From: Manis javanica
Lineage: Eukaryota > Chordata > Mammalia > Pholidota > Manidae
Reading direction: 5' to 3'
Assembly: GCF_040802235.1 (NCBI RefSeq)
Contig: NC_133161.1
Location: forward strand, 105,665,001 to 105,729,000
Length of the DNA: 64,000 nt
Every line of letters begins with the position of its first letter. The first letter of the stretch is position 1. Positions 12,695 through 25,264 of this stretch are shown in pieces. The position numbers and the translations under genes are program-made. Under the pieces are notes generated by a model that was not told the origin of the DNA, searched no databases, and saw only the letters and a list, made by a program, of their open reading frames with translations.

Positions 12695-13235
12695 TAGCTA
12701 GGGTATGCCTGAGAAACAGAAATAGGGCATATATATGAAAGAAGATGTGACACACATGTTCTTTCTATTACCCAGCCATAAAAAATAATGAAATCTTGCC
12801 ATTTACTACAATATGGATGGACCTAGAGGGTATTATGCTATGTGACATAAGTCAGATAAAGAAACACAAATAGCATATGATTTCACTTATATGTGTAATC
12901 TAAAAAGAAAACAAATGAACAAACAAAACAAAACAGAAAGACCCACAGATACAGGAAACAAACTGTTGGGTACCAGGGTGGGGAGAGTTTGGGGGAGTGG
13001 ACAAAATAAGTGAAGGGGCACAAATTTTCAGTTATAAAATAAGTAAATCACAACAGTGTTGTGTAGCATAGGGAATATAGTCAATAACATTGTAATAATT
13101 AGTATGGTGACAGATGGTGATGACTTATCACCAGGTTTGTTTTATAACAATGTATATTTTGAATCACGATGATGTACACCTGAAACTAATAGGATATTGT
13201 ATGTCAATTATACCTCAATAATAAAAAATGACCCA
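12695..13235 (+). mobile_element. LINE-1 3' end, sense
   Basis: The segment begins in the last part of ORF2 ('cagccataaaaaataatgaa', 'atggatggacctagagggta') and runs into a 3' UTR with 'aatatagtcaataacattgt' and 'gatgtacacctgaaactaat', ending A-rich near 13,230. This UTR type is familiar from carnivore, ungulate and bat L1s. It is 5'-truncated. Confidence 0.85.
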
Positions 13236-13249
13236 GAATAATGTTTTTA

Positions 13250-14875
13250 AAGCCCCAACATAGTATTGAAGAAGAAGAACGAAGCTGGAACACGGATAGT
13301 ACGCAACCTCAAGACTTACAATAAAGCTAAGTAATCAAGATTGTATGGCAAAAGAATAGACAAGTAGGTCAATGGGACAGAATAGTGAGCTTATAAACAG
13401 ATCAACTATATAAATATAGTCAACTGATCACTGACAAAGGAACAAAGGCAACACAATGCAGCCAAGATGGTCTGTCTTTTCAACAAATGCTTTTGAACAA
13501 CTGGCCATCCACATGCAAAAATACCCTAGACATAGACTTTACATAATCTGAAAAACTAACTCAAATGGACCACAGAACTATATATAAAATGCAAAGCTAT
13601 AAAACTCCTAGAAGATACCATAGAAAATGAGTTTGGTGATGACTTTTTAGATATACCAAAAGTTCAATCTATGGAAAAAAATAACTTATAAGCTGGACTT
13701 CATTAAAATTAAAACTTTCTGTTTTAGTAGATATTGTCAAGAAAATAAAAAGACAAGACACAGCTTGAAAGAAAATACCTGCAAAGACATCTGATAAAAG
13801 ATGAAAATCCAAAATATGCAAAGAAATCTTAAAATTCAACAATAAGAAAATAAACAATCACACTTAAAATGAGACAAAGGCATTTAACTGACACCCCACA
13901 AAAGGAGATACGCAGATGGCATAGAAGCATGTGAAAAGGTGCTCCATATCGTATGTCATCAGGGAAATGCAAATTTACAAAAACAATGGGCTACAGCTCT
14001 GCATCTATTAGAATAGCCAAAATCTGGAACACTGATACCAAATGCTGGCAAAGATGTTAGCAACAAGAACAAGAACTCCTATTCACTGCTAGTGGGAGTA
14101 CAAAATGGAAGGCCACTGTGGCAGACAATTTGGCTGTTTCTTACAAAACTGAGCATAGTCTTACCATATGTTCAGCTACAGCACTCCATGGTATTTATGC
14201 AAAGGTGTTGAAATCATGTCCACCCAAAAACCTGTGCATGGATGTTTATAGCAGCTTTATTTATAAGTGCCAAAACTTGGAGGCAACCAAGATGGATCTG
14301 TAGATGACAGGTAAATCAACTGTCATATAACAAGACAATGCACTAAAAAGAAATGAACTAGCAAGCCATGAAAAGACATGGAGGAAACTTAAGTGCATAT
14401 TACCAAGTAAAAGAAGCCAATATGAGAAGGTCACATATTATCTGAGTCCAACTATACAGTAGCCTAGAAAAGGCAAAACTATGGAGACAGTAAAAAGAAA
14501 GTCAGTGGTTGCCAGGGGTTGGAGAGCGAGATGAGCAGGCAGAGCGCAGAGGGTTTTTAGGGCAGTGAAAATGTTCTGTATGTTACTACAATGATGGATA
14601 TTTGCCATTATACATTTGTCAAGACCCACAGAATGTACAAGAGTGAATGTTAATGTAAACTATGGACTTTGGATGATAATGTAGCAATGTAGGCTTATCA
14701 ATGTGACAAATGTAGCACTCTGTTGGAGGACGTTGATAATGGGGGATGCTGTGCCTGTGTCAGGAGACATGATATATGGGAATCTCTGTACCTTCTTCTC
14801 AATTTTTCTGTGAACCTAAAACTGCTCTAAAAATAACAGTCTTAAAATATAAAAAACAAAACGAGCATTTTAGGT
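13250..14875 (+). mobile_element. LINE-1 3' portion, sense, older copy
   Basis: ORF2-like phrases run in order: the 'caactgatcactgacaaagg' segment, 'ttggtgatgactttttagat', 'atccaaaatatgcaaagaaa', 'ggaaatgcaaatttacaaaa' and 'ggtgttgaaatcatgtccac'. They lead to a 3' UTR with 'aacctaaaactgctctaaaa' near 14,815 and an A-rich end at about 14,860. It has many substitutions and no long open frame. Confidence 0.85.
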
Positions 14876-14879
14876 TTTA

Positions 14880-15858
14880 GAGTTTGACCAAATCCCATAA
14901 GTTTTTATACAGCTTTTCATTAATTTCATTTTCTCAGTAAGCTATCATTACATTTTTTCATTCCCTTTCTGGCCTAAGAGCTATTTAGAATTTGCTGCGG
15001 GGTGGGGGGATTGCACCAGAAATATGAATCAGTGAATAAATCACCTGTTTTTCTAGTTTTAAACCTCATTTTCAGCTGTTCTGTATATACATTTACAACT
15101 ATATGAACCATGAAAGAAAAGCCCCAACTCATCAGAGTCCCTATTTATCTGTCCTCAGGAAGAAACAAAAAATCCTACCTCAGCATGCTTCATAGCTGTT
15201 TCCTGTCTTTCACTGCTGATGAGTTCTTGGCTAAAATTCTCCATAGCTGTGAATACAACCAATAAAGTAATATGAGATTTTTTTAGTAATACATGCCTCC
15301 ATTCCATAAGGTTCCTTTTATGCTATTTTTTTCTCCATCTTATATGTACTCTAACAATTCAAATTGAGAGGAGAAATAAAAGCACTTTGGGAAACTTATT
15401 TATATCTGTTTTATTAAATTCAAACTCAATCCACAAATGCAGTCAACAGTGCGCATCAGCGCCAGAAGCTACTTGGGGAAAATTTCTTCATTTTATCCTA
15501 CTCCACATTGTTAGATTCACTAAAAATGTATTGAAGAAACAGGCAGGAACACTGAATGAATTTAAATCTATTTCAGCTGCTGATTTAATCTGATAAATAT
15601 GTACGTCTCTTTAGAGAGTGAACTAAAAAATAGGTTCCACAATATGTGAAGTAAAAGGATAAAAGAAAAATGCCAACATGAATGTCAGTCATTACAGCCC
15701 TTCTACCAGCAGCCTTTTGTGAGCCATTTGGTGTAGAGGGCCCTCAGTGACTAAAATGAGCTGATAAGAAGGAAAAGTTAAAAATGGGCTTAATAGAGGT
15801 TTGGAAGAAAACCAAGCAGGTATCAGGGAGGTCTTCCCTCCAGACACGGTTTGATTTA
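14880..15858. other. Unique non-coding stretch
   Basis: I see no gene or repeat I can name. Short open frames only. Confidence 0.45.
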
Positions 15859-15859
15859 A

Positions 15860-17216
15860 AACACTTGTTCTCAAAACTGGCCAAAAGCATCAGTTCTACC
15901 TGTGAGCTTGTTAGAAATGCAAATTCATGAGCCCCTCTGTGACTCAGAATCCCTGGGGATAGAGCCCAGAAAACTGTGTTTAAAGCTCTGCAGGATGAAA
16001 CCATAAAACTCCTAGAAGAAAACACAGGCAGTAAACTTGAGCGTCAGCATTAGTGACTCTTCCTGGATATGTTTCCCCAGGCAAGGGAAACAAACACAAA
16101 AATAAAAGCAGGAGTACATCAAACTGAAAAGCTTTCGCACAGCAAAGGATGGCAGAATTAAAAAGCAACCTAAAGAGTGGGAGGATATATTTCCAAATGA
16201 TGTTAAGGGGATAATATCCAAAGTATATAATGTACTCATACACCTCAACATCAAAAAATAAAGAATCTGACTTAAAAATGGGAAAGGATCTCAATAGACA
16301 TTTTTCCAAAGAAGAGATACAGATAGCCAGCAGACATATGAAAAGACACTCCACATAACTAATTATCAGGGAAATACAAATGAAAACCACAGTGAGATAT
16401 CACCTCACACCAGTCAGAATGGCCACCATCCAAAAGATGAGAAATAACAAGTGCTGGCAAGGATGCGGAGGAAAGGGAGTCTCCTGCACTGCTTCTCAGT
16501 TGCAAATCGGTGCAGCCACTATGGAAAGCTGTATGGAGTGTTCTCAAAAAACTAAAAATAAAAATACCATGTGGTCCAGCAATTCCATTTCTGGAAATTT
16601 ACCAAAGAAAACAAAATCACTAATCTAGAAAGATACATAAACTCCTATGTTTATGGCAGCATTATTTACAATGGCCAAATATGGAAATAACATAAATGTT
16701 CAGATAGATAAATGGAAATAAAAGATGTACATATATACAATGGAAAATATTTAGCCATAAAAAAGAATGAAATCCTGCCATTTGTGACAGGGATGGACCT
16801 AGAGGGTATTATGCTCAGTTTAATAAATCAGACAGAGAAAGACAAATACGGTTTGATTTCACTTATATGTGGAATCTAAAAAGCAAAACAAATGAACAAA
16901 CAAAAGCAAATCAGACACATAAGCAAAGAGAACAAACTGGTGGTTACCAAAGGGATGGGGATGAAGGAGTAGGGGAAATAGGTGAAGGGCAAAATATTAG
17001 TGAGAATGTTAAATATCTTGATCTGAGTGATGGTTACATGAAGGTATACACATGTCAAAAGCCATCAAGCTCTATGCTAAGATTTGCACATTTTATTGTG
17101 CATACTTCAGTATAAAATTTTTTAATTTAAAAAATAAAGTAAAAATAATTACAAAAATAAATTAAGATCTCCCAGAGATTCTTATGCATATTAAAGTTTG
17201 GGAACCACTGAGTAGA
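15860..17216 (+). mobile_element. MER5-type hAT relic split by a LINE-1
   Basis: 15,860-15,985 matches one half of a MER5-type non-autonomous hAT element ('gagcttgttagaaatgcaaa', 'gtgactcagaatccctgggg'). Its other end resumes at about 17,165-17,216 ('gattcttatgcatattaaag', 'tttgggaaccactgag'). The 1.18 kb between is a LINE-1 3' end, listed separately. The two halves join in the correct order and orientation, so the LINE landed in an existing MER5 copy. Confidence 0.75.
15986..17162 (+). mobile_element. LINE-1 3' end, sense, inserted in MER5
   Basis: It opens with ORF2 text 'gaaaccataaaactcctaga', passes 'aagctttcgcacagcaaagg' and 'gaaatacaaatgaaaaccac', reaches 'gggatggacctagagggtat', and ends with a 3' UTR 'gtgatggttacatgaaggta' plus an A-rich tail near 17,125-17,162. 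It is 5'-truncated, with ORF2 broken into short frames on both strands. Confidence 0.85.
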
Positions 17217-17219
17217 GGA

Positions 17220-19545
17220 AGAGTTTAAATTAGACAAATTTGGTAGAAGAAGAAATTCAAGGGGTCAGAACTAATTGGGAAAACACCTGGAAATAGTGAC
17301 CTGGCTTCTGGGATTGGTATAGCCAGAGCAAGACCACAGCCCACAGATGGTAGAGAAAAGGCCCGGAGAGGAGGTATAGACTTTTGATTGGCAGAATTAT
17401 TTGCAGGAATTATACAGGATTTGGGATCCTAGAAAAGCTAGGTGGTTTTAACAACTTTATTCTACTCTCAACAGGAAACTGAATTGTGAAATAGGTAAAC
17501 CAAAATTTAAGTCCAGTCATAAAGGTCAGAAACAAATTAGAGTCTAATAGAATCGTTAGATAAATAGGGCAGGGAAAAAAATGAACACTGCTAAGACACA
17601 TACTCTACAGGCATCTAGAGCTGATCTGCTATGTATACACAGCAGGTCCATTGTCAGCAACAGCTCAGGTCCTACTGCAAGAACAGGCTGAGGGCCGTGA
17701 TGTGGTGCCTGCTTTGGGCTGCACTGACTTGAAGACTATTTCCATCGAGACAGTGGCAAGTGGAAGAAGGAGACAGCTGTAGAGGAAATAGAAAACTAAC
17801 CTTCCTAATTTTAGCACTGAAAATCAAGATTCTGCCAAAACTCTCAGTTGTAGGAAAACTGAGGAGTTTGGTCACCCTACAGCCAAGTAAATTTCTAATT
17901 TTCAAAGGTAAATGTAGCATTTATAATGTAGTCTTCGGTATCTTGGCACCTTGTTAAGTTAAAAATATTACTTCAATAATAACTTTAATAATAATTCAAG
18001 AGATTCATGTGGCCAGGAAGTATGCATTTCCAAATTACATAACTATTGATGTTTTGTAAATGATGGACCAAAAAAGAATTGTAGGTGCACATTATGTGCA
18101 ATAGATTTTCTTTGCAACACCACTATTCAAAAAAATGAACAGGTCATATTTTTAGCTCTTAATTAATGCTCACTAGGTGGGTGGGGCATTGAAGAGCTAT
18201 GGGACACCTGGCCAGGCAATGCCACTGAAACTCAAGGACAAAACCTCGGAGCAGATGTGTTGTAAATTAATTACAAGTGGATGATCAAAATCACTGAATC
18301 ACAAAGTACTGGGTACATAAAGGAGATTCCAAACAGGTGCAGGGTAAGACAACCAACTCTATAATCTATCACATTAAATTTGAGGGCTTATGTCATGTTA
18401 TTAGAACCTTGTAAAGCAAACCAATTCCACTTAACTTGAAAAGAACATTTCAGCTCTTGTCTTATACCTTTGATATAAATCATTAATATTAGAATGGTTT
18501 CTGGAAAATCCTTCTGAAAATTACCAGATCTTTAAATTAATTAATTATATAAAATCTATTGATATATGTAGAGGACTTGGGACCCATTCCTCTGAATCAT
18601 GAATGTGTAATTATGCACTCTAGTTCCTAAGTTACATAAACAAAATGCAAAAGCTAATTGGAACTAAAAGATGGTATTATCTCTTGCAGAGAATTCAGCT
18701 GCATGGACTCAGGAATACAATGATTTGAGGTCCTCTGAAAGGCAAAGAACTTTATAAGGATGGTGTTCAAAAGCACCCCTTTACCCCCCAACTCAACTTT
18801 GTGCAGTCTGTGAGAAAAAGAGAGTGAATAAAGATGACTTCTAGAGGAGACAATTGTCCTGATAATTTGTAGTCTAATTGTTTGGATATTCTTAAGCTAT
18901 CTATTTACATAGCCCAAAAGTCTTTAGGAAAGGAATAAATGGGAAATCAGTAAATTTATTCTAAAATAGCCAGGGAAAAGTATGAAAGAAAAATCTGTTT
19001 TTAATGTCTGGGTCATGTTATTTTACTTTAAAACAACAATTCCTGGGGAAGGGAGAGAGACTGCCTGGGCTCTTCCACCCCTTAAATTGATTTCAGGCCT
19101 CTGAATGATTCTTAACAACACATTTCAACAATATGTCTTGGAACAGACAAAGAAATAACCAATAATTTTTTAAAGCAAGTTTTTTCAGTTTTTTTTAACA
19201 TGACAAAGAATGTTTTGTAATGCTAAATGATTTTCAACATGGACTTATTAAAGTTTCTTACTATTGATGACTTGTGGTCACTACATATCCAATATGTGAA
19301 TCTCCATCAGTCATAAGATCCTGGCTCTGCCCACAGGCTGAGTGTGTGTGCACAAGATTTACACAGGATAGAAGAAGAAAGAGCACTTCTTGAATGTGAG
19401 ACTTTAAACTCTCTGATATGAGAGAGTCTCCAGGGTCAGTTACAGCAGTTTTAAATAAATAAGTAGAGGATGGGTGCTTTGGATTTAGATGGTGAATAGC
19501 TAACAAAGTCAATTTGTTAAATTGTTAGCTCTTGGTTAAATTGTT
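17220..19545. other. Unique AT-rich non-coding stretch
   Basis: No gene or named repeat recognised. An open frame at 17,760-17,957 is short and lacks any family resemblance. Confidence 0.45.
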
Positions 19546-19549
19546 AAGG

Positions 19550-20160
19550 AAGGATGGATGAGTGCATGGATGGATGGATGGTTGGATGAGACAGATGGTA
19601 GATAATAGGTAGGTAGGTAGATAGATGATAGATGATTGAAAATTATTCAATGGGTGAAGAATTATTGATAAGAAACTTTAAGTTGTGAGTGGGTTTAGAG
19701 CAGGGAGCAGGTAATGCACGGGTAGTGAATGGATGTGCAGTGAGGGTTGGTAGTGAGTGGATAGAGTGAAGAATAGGTGCTGAGTAGTAAGGTTGGGGAA
19801 TGATGAGTGAGCATGGGGTGTGAAGTAGATTGTGGATGGAATAGTAATGAGTAGGTATGGGGCAGGGGTAGGTATGAAAGGGTATGGAGAAGGAAGGCAG
19901 TAGAGGTGGAGGTGGGACAGGAAGTAGTTAATGAGTCTGTGTGGTTAGAAGGTAAATACCTTTAACCCTTTAACCTTGAGTGAGTTGTTGAGGGGGCTAA
20001 GGAAGTAAGTAGGTAAGGAGCGAATGTAGATTGTGAGTGGTTAGGCAGTTTGTATGATACACCGTACAGTTTTTAAGTGGATGTGAGGCAAGGTATTAAA
20101 AGCAAATAAGCAGGTAATGAGGGGTTTGGAGCAGGATGCAGATAGTAAGTAGTAAGTAGT
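19550..20160. repeat. GATG/GATA microsatellite and degenerate purine-rich array
   Basis: 19,553-19,640 is a tetranucleotide tract of GGAT, GATA and TAGG units. From about 19,680 to 20,160 the plus strand is strongly G/A/T with few C and repeats short words such as 'gtagtgagtggat' and 'gtaggtatgg' at irregular spacing. This looks like an old, decayed simple or minisatellite array that merges into the GGACCT array next to it. Confidence 0.7.
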
Positions 20161-20880
20161 GAACAGATATGGATACTGGACCTGGTCCTTGTGAGGAGAT
20201 GTATCTAGTCCATTGGACCTGACCTTGGACATGAATTTGGTTTTGGAACTGTACTTTGGACATGAATCATAAACAAAAACTTTCAGTCTAAAGCTTTAAC
20301 CTCTTCACTGGACATGGACTTTGGTGCTGAGTATTGGAACAGGCCTTTTACCTCAGGCCTGAACTTCAGCCTTGTCATTATACCTGGACTTAAACCAAAT
20401 TTTTCATGGATGCCGGACCTGGGCCTTGAACCTAGACCTTTAATAACCATGTCTTGGACCTAGACCTTAAAAGTGGAAATTGGACCTTGTACCTGCACTT
20501 TGGGTGCAAACCTCAAACTTGGACTTTTGACCTAAATCTTGTGCTTGGGCCTGAACTCAGACCTTAGATCTGGACTTGTTTCTTGGATCTAGAAATTGAA
20601 CCAAAATATGGATGTTTAACTTAGATCTTGAACCTTACTATGATCCTGACCTTAGGCATGAAAATAGGAAATGGACATGGATCTTGGACTTAGATCTTGG
20701 ATCTAGACTTGGACTTTCGAATTAGATTTTTGGCCTTGGACCTGAACATCAAATTTCAGGTTTGATAAATCATGCTTTCATACCATGGATCTGACATGGA
20801 GGGTGGAGATTGGGCCTGGATATGTCCAGGATTTTAGATTTGAAATTAGTTCTTGATCTTGGACCCTGGTATTTTCCTTT
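20160..20880 (+). repeat. Degenerate GGACCT-type hexamer array, arm 1
   Basis: About 720 bp built of imperfect repeats of TGGACCT, TTGGAC and GACCTTG words, for example 'ccattggacctgaccttgga' near 20,211 and 'gacctgggccttgaacctag' near 20,415. The unit is roughly 6-12 bp and highly diverged. The same motif recurs as its reverse complement at 23.8-24.7 kb. Confidence 0.85.
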
Positions 20881-20929
20881 TAGCTAGAGTTTACACCTTA
20901 TCCTGTGGTTTTCTCATGTAAGGATCAAC

Positions 20930-23440
20930 TGCCCACAAAATCAGTTCAGATGTCAAGACTGATTATGCCATGCATGCACCAAAAATGTACAAAAGGTTTA
21001 TTACTCACATAGTAAGGCTTTCTAGAGAAAGCAGGGAGGTTCTCCAGGATGGTCTGAATGGCTCAGAAAGCAAGGAAGTGCAAATGGATTTGGATTTTAC
21101 TTGACTACTGTCAGTAAAGGGATGGGGCCAGGGTGAGGGCGTGAGCCAGGACTTGCATTGTTTAAACTTACTGCTAGTGTCAAAGGAGGGAACACATGGA
21201 CTCCCTTGTAGTCTTTCCAAATTATGGGGCAAGAGAGAAAGAGAGAGGTGGAACTTGAAAGCCATCACTATTCAAATGCTAAAGATGATGTCAGAATCTG
21301 TATCAATTCAACCTCAGTAATTGACTGATGGCTGAAACATGCTATATTTCACAAAACTGAATTTGAATTTGTTCAAGTAAGCCAATATGATGTTCTCTAA
21401 AGCCTATAGTTGGAGTCAAATAAGGGAAGTGAAATTTCCATTGAATACGTGCTCAGGAACCCAACATTGTGTATTTTGAGAAGTGAAATGAGTGTCTTGA
21501 CTACTGTCAGTAATACCTAAGACTTTGAGAGGATGAGAAGTACTTTAGACGGGCTCTGCATTGCAGATTTAGTATATGCTGACACATGTGTGATCTTGAT
21601 TCATGTTTTGGGTAGCTCTGAGGCAAGAAATCCCAAGAGTTCTTTACACTAAGATATTGGTCTTTGAAAAGGAAATGTTGCCATTGGCTAAACCTAATGG
21701 TCAGATTATGGATGGTTTCCAAGGGTCTATAAAATGTGTAGATATGACTAATTGTTGGGCAGGACACCCAGGGCTAATATGACTGCCTAAAGTTCAGCCT
21801 CTTGCACTGAACCTTGCCTCTGGACTTTACCAGGGGCATCTAGTTAAGGGATGGTCAGCAGCAGCTCTGCAGCAGACTCCCCCATATGTAATGCTGGTAG
21901 TGCCATCCATAGAGTGTACCGACTTACTTTACTCAGTTGTTACCAGTGGGGTTCTCAGGTAACCAATGAGTCCAGAAGAGGGGTACCTTCCTCCAAGACA
22001 ATATAGCAAGGGACTGAGGACGATGGGAAGACACTTTCTCCGGCAAAGTAGATATGCCAGATGGCCTATATCTTGCTTTAGCCTAAAAATTTCATCTTGA
22101 CTTTAGCAAGTTTTCAGTAGCCATGACAAATGTGCAGGCTGCTGCCTCCAAGACCAAAGATATGAAGGCAGCTGGGCACACAAGAGTCCAGACTCAAGGC
22201 ACATGAGAGACTCCATTTGTAGGATCCAGTATATAATGATCAGTTTTCACTCAACCGGCATATAACATGGGACCTGGGAAGGCAGAAGCCCTTGGGCAAT
22301 TTATGGTTATCCTGAGTTGTCCACAGACTCAAAGAGGCAGTAGAAGAGGTTACAAAAGCCTCTACAATAAAGGAATCTCTGAGGGAAATAATGGGAGTGT
22401 GTGTTATATTGCAATTTAGATAGATTTTAAAGTCTTTTGTTGTAGGGGACCCTATTCATAACATGTCAATTAGTGAGTAACAGAATAAATGGTCTAAAGT
22501 AAAATTATAAGTGGGTAAAATTTAAGTAAAACTGTAGATCTGTAATTATAAATTATAAATGTTACCTCCAAAACCCAAAATAACGTAAAAAATGCCATGC
22601 TGTTTAAATGTTGTAGGTGATGGCAGAGTGAATAGTTATTTGTTGACAGTGTCAGGAGTAGAATGGCCTTCAGTTGACCAAATAATGCCTAGAAAACTTG
22701 CTGAGATGGTGGGGCCATGTGCTATTTGTAGGACATCCCTTTCTCACGAGTGCCTTTGTGGATATCTGTATGCCTTGAATGAGTGTGCCAGAGGGAGATG
22801 TCATCAATGTAATGTCACACCTATGTTCCTGGAGAAAACTGGATGAGGTTAGGGTCTCTCCTGCAAAGATGTATAAAGGCAGGGCTGTTGAGGTACCCGA
22901 TGGGTAGCAGGTTAAGGTGCACTGTGTTCCTTCAAAGGTAAAGGCAAATTAATACTGAGTCTGTTGAAATAGGCATTGAACAGAACATATTAGGCAAATA
23001 TATGACTGCGAAGTAATTGCCAGTTTCTGGGGTAGAATCAATAATTTCAATATAACTGGGTACTGGAGACCTTGATATTGGGACCATAACATTAAATAAT
23101 TCATTGTGAGGCATTATTCCTTCTTTCCATATTTAAGTACAAGCCAAAGGTGCCTAAATAATCTTTATAGAATAGGTTTCGATCCTTGAAATGTAATGAG
23201 CAGTTTTAATTTATTTTGGGCTGGGTCAACAATTATAATGTGTTGGGACAAATCTACAGAGTCCTGTGATGTCAAGACAATTTTAAATACCAAAGACTTA
23301 ATTTAATTTTGATATTCATGAGGTCAGAACATCCATGCCTACTGTGGGATATTTTAGGTAAAATGGAATTATGACCATGGAGAATTTAGGCAAGGCAATA
23401 GTTCTTGTTATTAAGGAGAGGCATACCTATATTTCCTCAA
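20930..23440 (-). mobile_element. Degraded endogenous retrovirus-like copy, antisense
   Basis: The low-coordinate end (20,931-about 21,500) has LTR character on the minus strand, with a poly(A) signal AATAAA about 70 bases inside its end ('ggtttattactc' on plus). Upstream in element sense, about 21,750-21,960 translates on the minus strand to text with the retroviral RNase H signature (a GSVQEAEL-like block). No second LTR was found. It is an old fossil, incomplete and broken many times. The family is uncertain; class I or class III are both possible. Confidence 0.4.
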
Positions 23441-23443
23441 ATT

Positions 23444-23456
23444 TATATATATATAT

Positions 23457-23489
<33 letters not shown>

Positions 23490-23521
23490 CAGAGAGACAG
23501 AGAGAGGCAGAGAGAGAGAGT
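23444..23521. repeat. (TA)n then (GA)n microsatellite
   Basis: A short TA run is followed by about 70 bases of GAGA/GACAGA units. Confidence 0.95.
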
Positions 23522-23799
23522 TTATATTTACAACTCCTCTAAGAGTATAGAAGATACCTTATTTAAACTTAGTGAGATTCCCCAGCTAGGAAAACTTATT
23601 TAAATTTAGTGTGGTCCCCAGGTATACCTCTCTAATTTGAGCTCCAATATAGATTAAAGTTATAAAGGTTTATGAGTTGTAGCAATTAAGCAGATATTAA
23701 AGTTAATTTAGAACTTATACTGTAGAGACACAAAAGGAAATCAGCACCTTTTTAATGTCCTTATCACATAATATGTTTAGTACATTTTCTATTTCCAAT

Positions 23800-24715
23800 T
23801 AGGCCAAACTGTGGTTCAGAGGTTTTCTGTCCAAAGTATGAGTACAGGTCTAGTTCCAAGTCCAAAATCCAAATGCAAGGAATGGATCTAAGTGTAAGGT
23901 TAAGGTGATGTCCAAGAAAGTGGAAAAATTCCAGGTTCAAGTTTCATGTCCAACAGACATGTCCAAAGTTAGGCCCAGTTCCAAGTCTAACATCCAGATC
24001 TGAGTACCTGGCCTAAGACAAGAGAACCAGTTACAAGGTTTACCTCCATGGTCCTAGGAATAGTTCCAAAGTTTAGGTCTTGGTCCAGTTCCAAAGGCCA
24101 GGTCAAATCATTTACAAACCCATGTTTAACATCTAGTCCTAGTTCAGGTGCATAGTATAGGTCAAGGATGGAGGTGCCGGTGCAAGTTCCAGGTCCAAAG
24201 TTATGTTCAGATCCAGGTGTAAGATCCAAAATAGACTGCATAAGACCAGGTCCATGGTACAAGTCCATGACAATAACCAAGTCGAAGGTCAGACCCAAGG
24301 TTCTGGACATATCCAAGCCCAAGGTCGATGTCCTATATCCAAAGTCAAAGTCAAGGTCCATTGTTCAAACTGGAGTCTGACGTCCAGGTCTAAGTTTCAT
24401 TTTCCAGATCATGGTCCATATCAGAAATACAGTCCAGGCAAAAGAAACAATATTTTCATGAGTTTCAGTTCTATTCCCTGAGTTCTATTTCTAAGAAATA
24501 TCTCTACATCTGAAGTCCAGGAATAGGTCTGAATTCCATTATCAAAGCCCAAGTACAAAATCCAAAATCCAGTCTAAAGGTTTATTCCGATCTGAAATTT
24601 AAGTCCAAAATCCACGTCTATAGTCATGTCCAGGTCATAAATTCAGATCTGAGGCCCAATTATGAGATTAGAGGCTCAGTGCCAAGGATCAGATAAAAGG
24701 TCCAAGCATCCCTTC
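23800..24715 (-). repeat. Degenerate GGACCT-type hexamer array, arm 2 (inverted)
   Basis: About 900 bp of imperfect AGGTCC, CCAAGGTCC and GTCCAAG words on the plus strand, i.e. the reverse complement of the 20.2-20.9 kb array (for example near 24,187-24,220 and 24,290-24,370). Open frames of 70-124 codons in it are by-products of the periodic sequence. Confidence 0.85.
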
Positions 24716-24845
24716 CAGCCGCCGCCGCCCGTCAAAGCGGGAACGAGCGAGGGAGCCCATCGGTCAAAGCCGCAGGGGAGCTAGGGCCCCGCAGCCCCCC
24801 CCCCCCCCCCCCCGCCGCGCTCACCACGGGTTCCTGCTCCCCGCT
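24716..24845. repeat. GC-rich patch with C19 homopolymer
   Basis: It contains a (GCC)n start, several CpGs, and an uninterrupted run of 19 C at 24,795-24,813 followed by 'gccgcgctcaccacggg'. Composition differs sharply from both sides. The minus strand is a G-run able to form a quadruplex. Its origin is unclear. Confidence 0.7.
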
Positions 24846-25260
24846 GTATCTATTCCTTATTTTTTTTAAACACACCTCTTAGTTAGGCTGAGTGTGATCA
24901 CAAAGGGGATTGTTTAAAAACTAGAAAGCCCCAAATGAGTCTTTTGCCATGCACATCACAACAGCAAAGCAAGACAATTAGAGTTCCGACGTATTTCACG
25001 GATTCACCTTTTGACAATCTGAAATTTCCTGACCAGTGCTAATGAGGTGATCTGCATGATAAAAACCTGCCATTCCTTTTCCACCAAAAACAGGTCCTCG
25101 CCTGAAACAAACCCCTCCTTTCTTTTGTTAATAACTTTACATCCCATCGTTCTTCTTATAAACACCTTCTATTTTGTACAACTCCTCAGTGAATCACTTA
25201 ATAAAGCCAATTAGATCTTAAGATTTAATGGGTTGAATTATTTTTTAGCCTTATGTTATT
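24846..25260 (+). mobile_element. Possible LTR (family uncertain)
   Basis: A TATA-like 'cttataaacacc' (near 25,157) is followed about 40 bases later by AATAAAGCC (near 25,200), the promoter-to-poly(A) arrangement of an LTR. No TG...CA borders or duplication could be fixed. It could equally be the 3' end of another element. Confidence 0.35.
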
Positions 25261-25264
25261 TATA

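Noticed and set aside
24168-24481. Charged open frames in the 24 kb region as small proteins
   Set aside because: They arise from the periodic AGGTCC array, which lacks stops by composition; frames on both strands are open.
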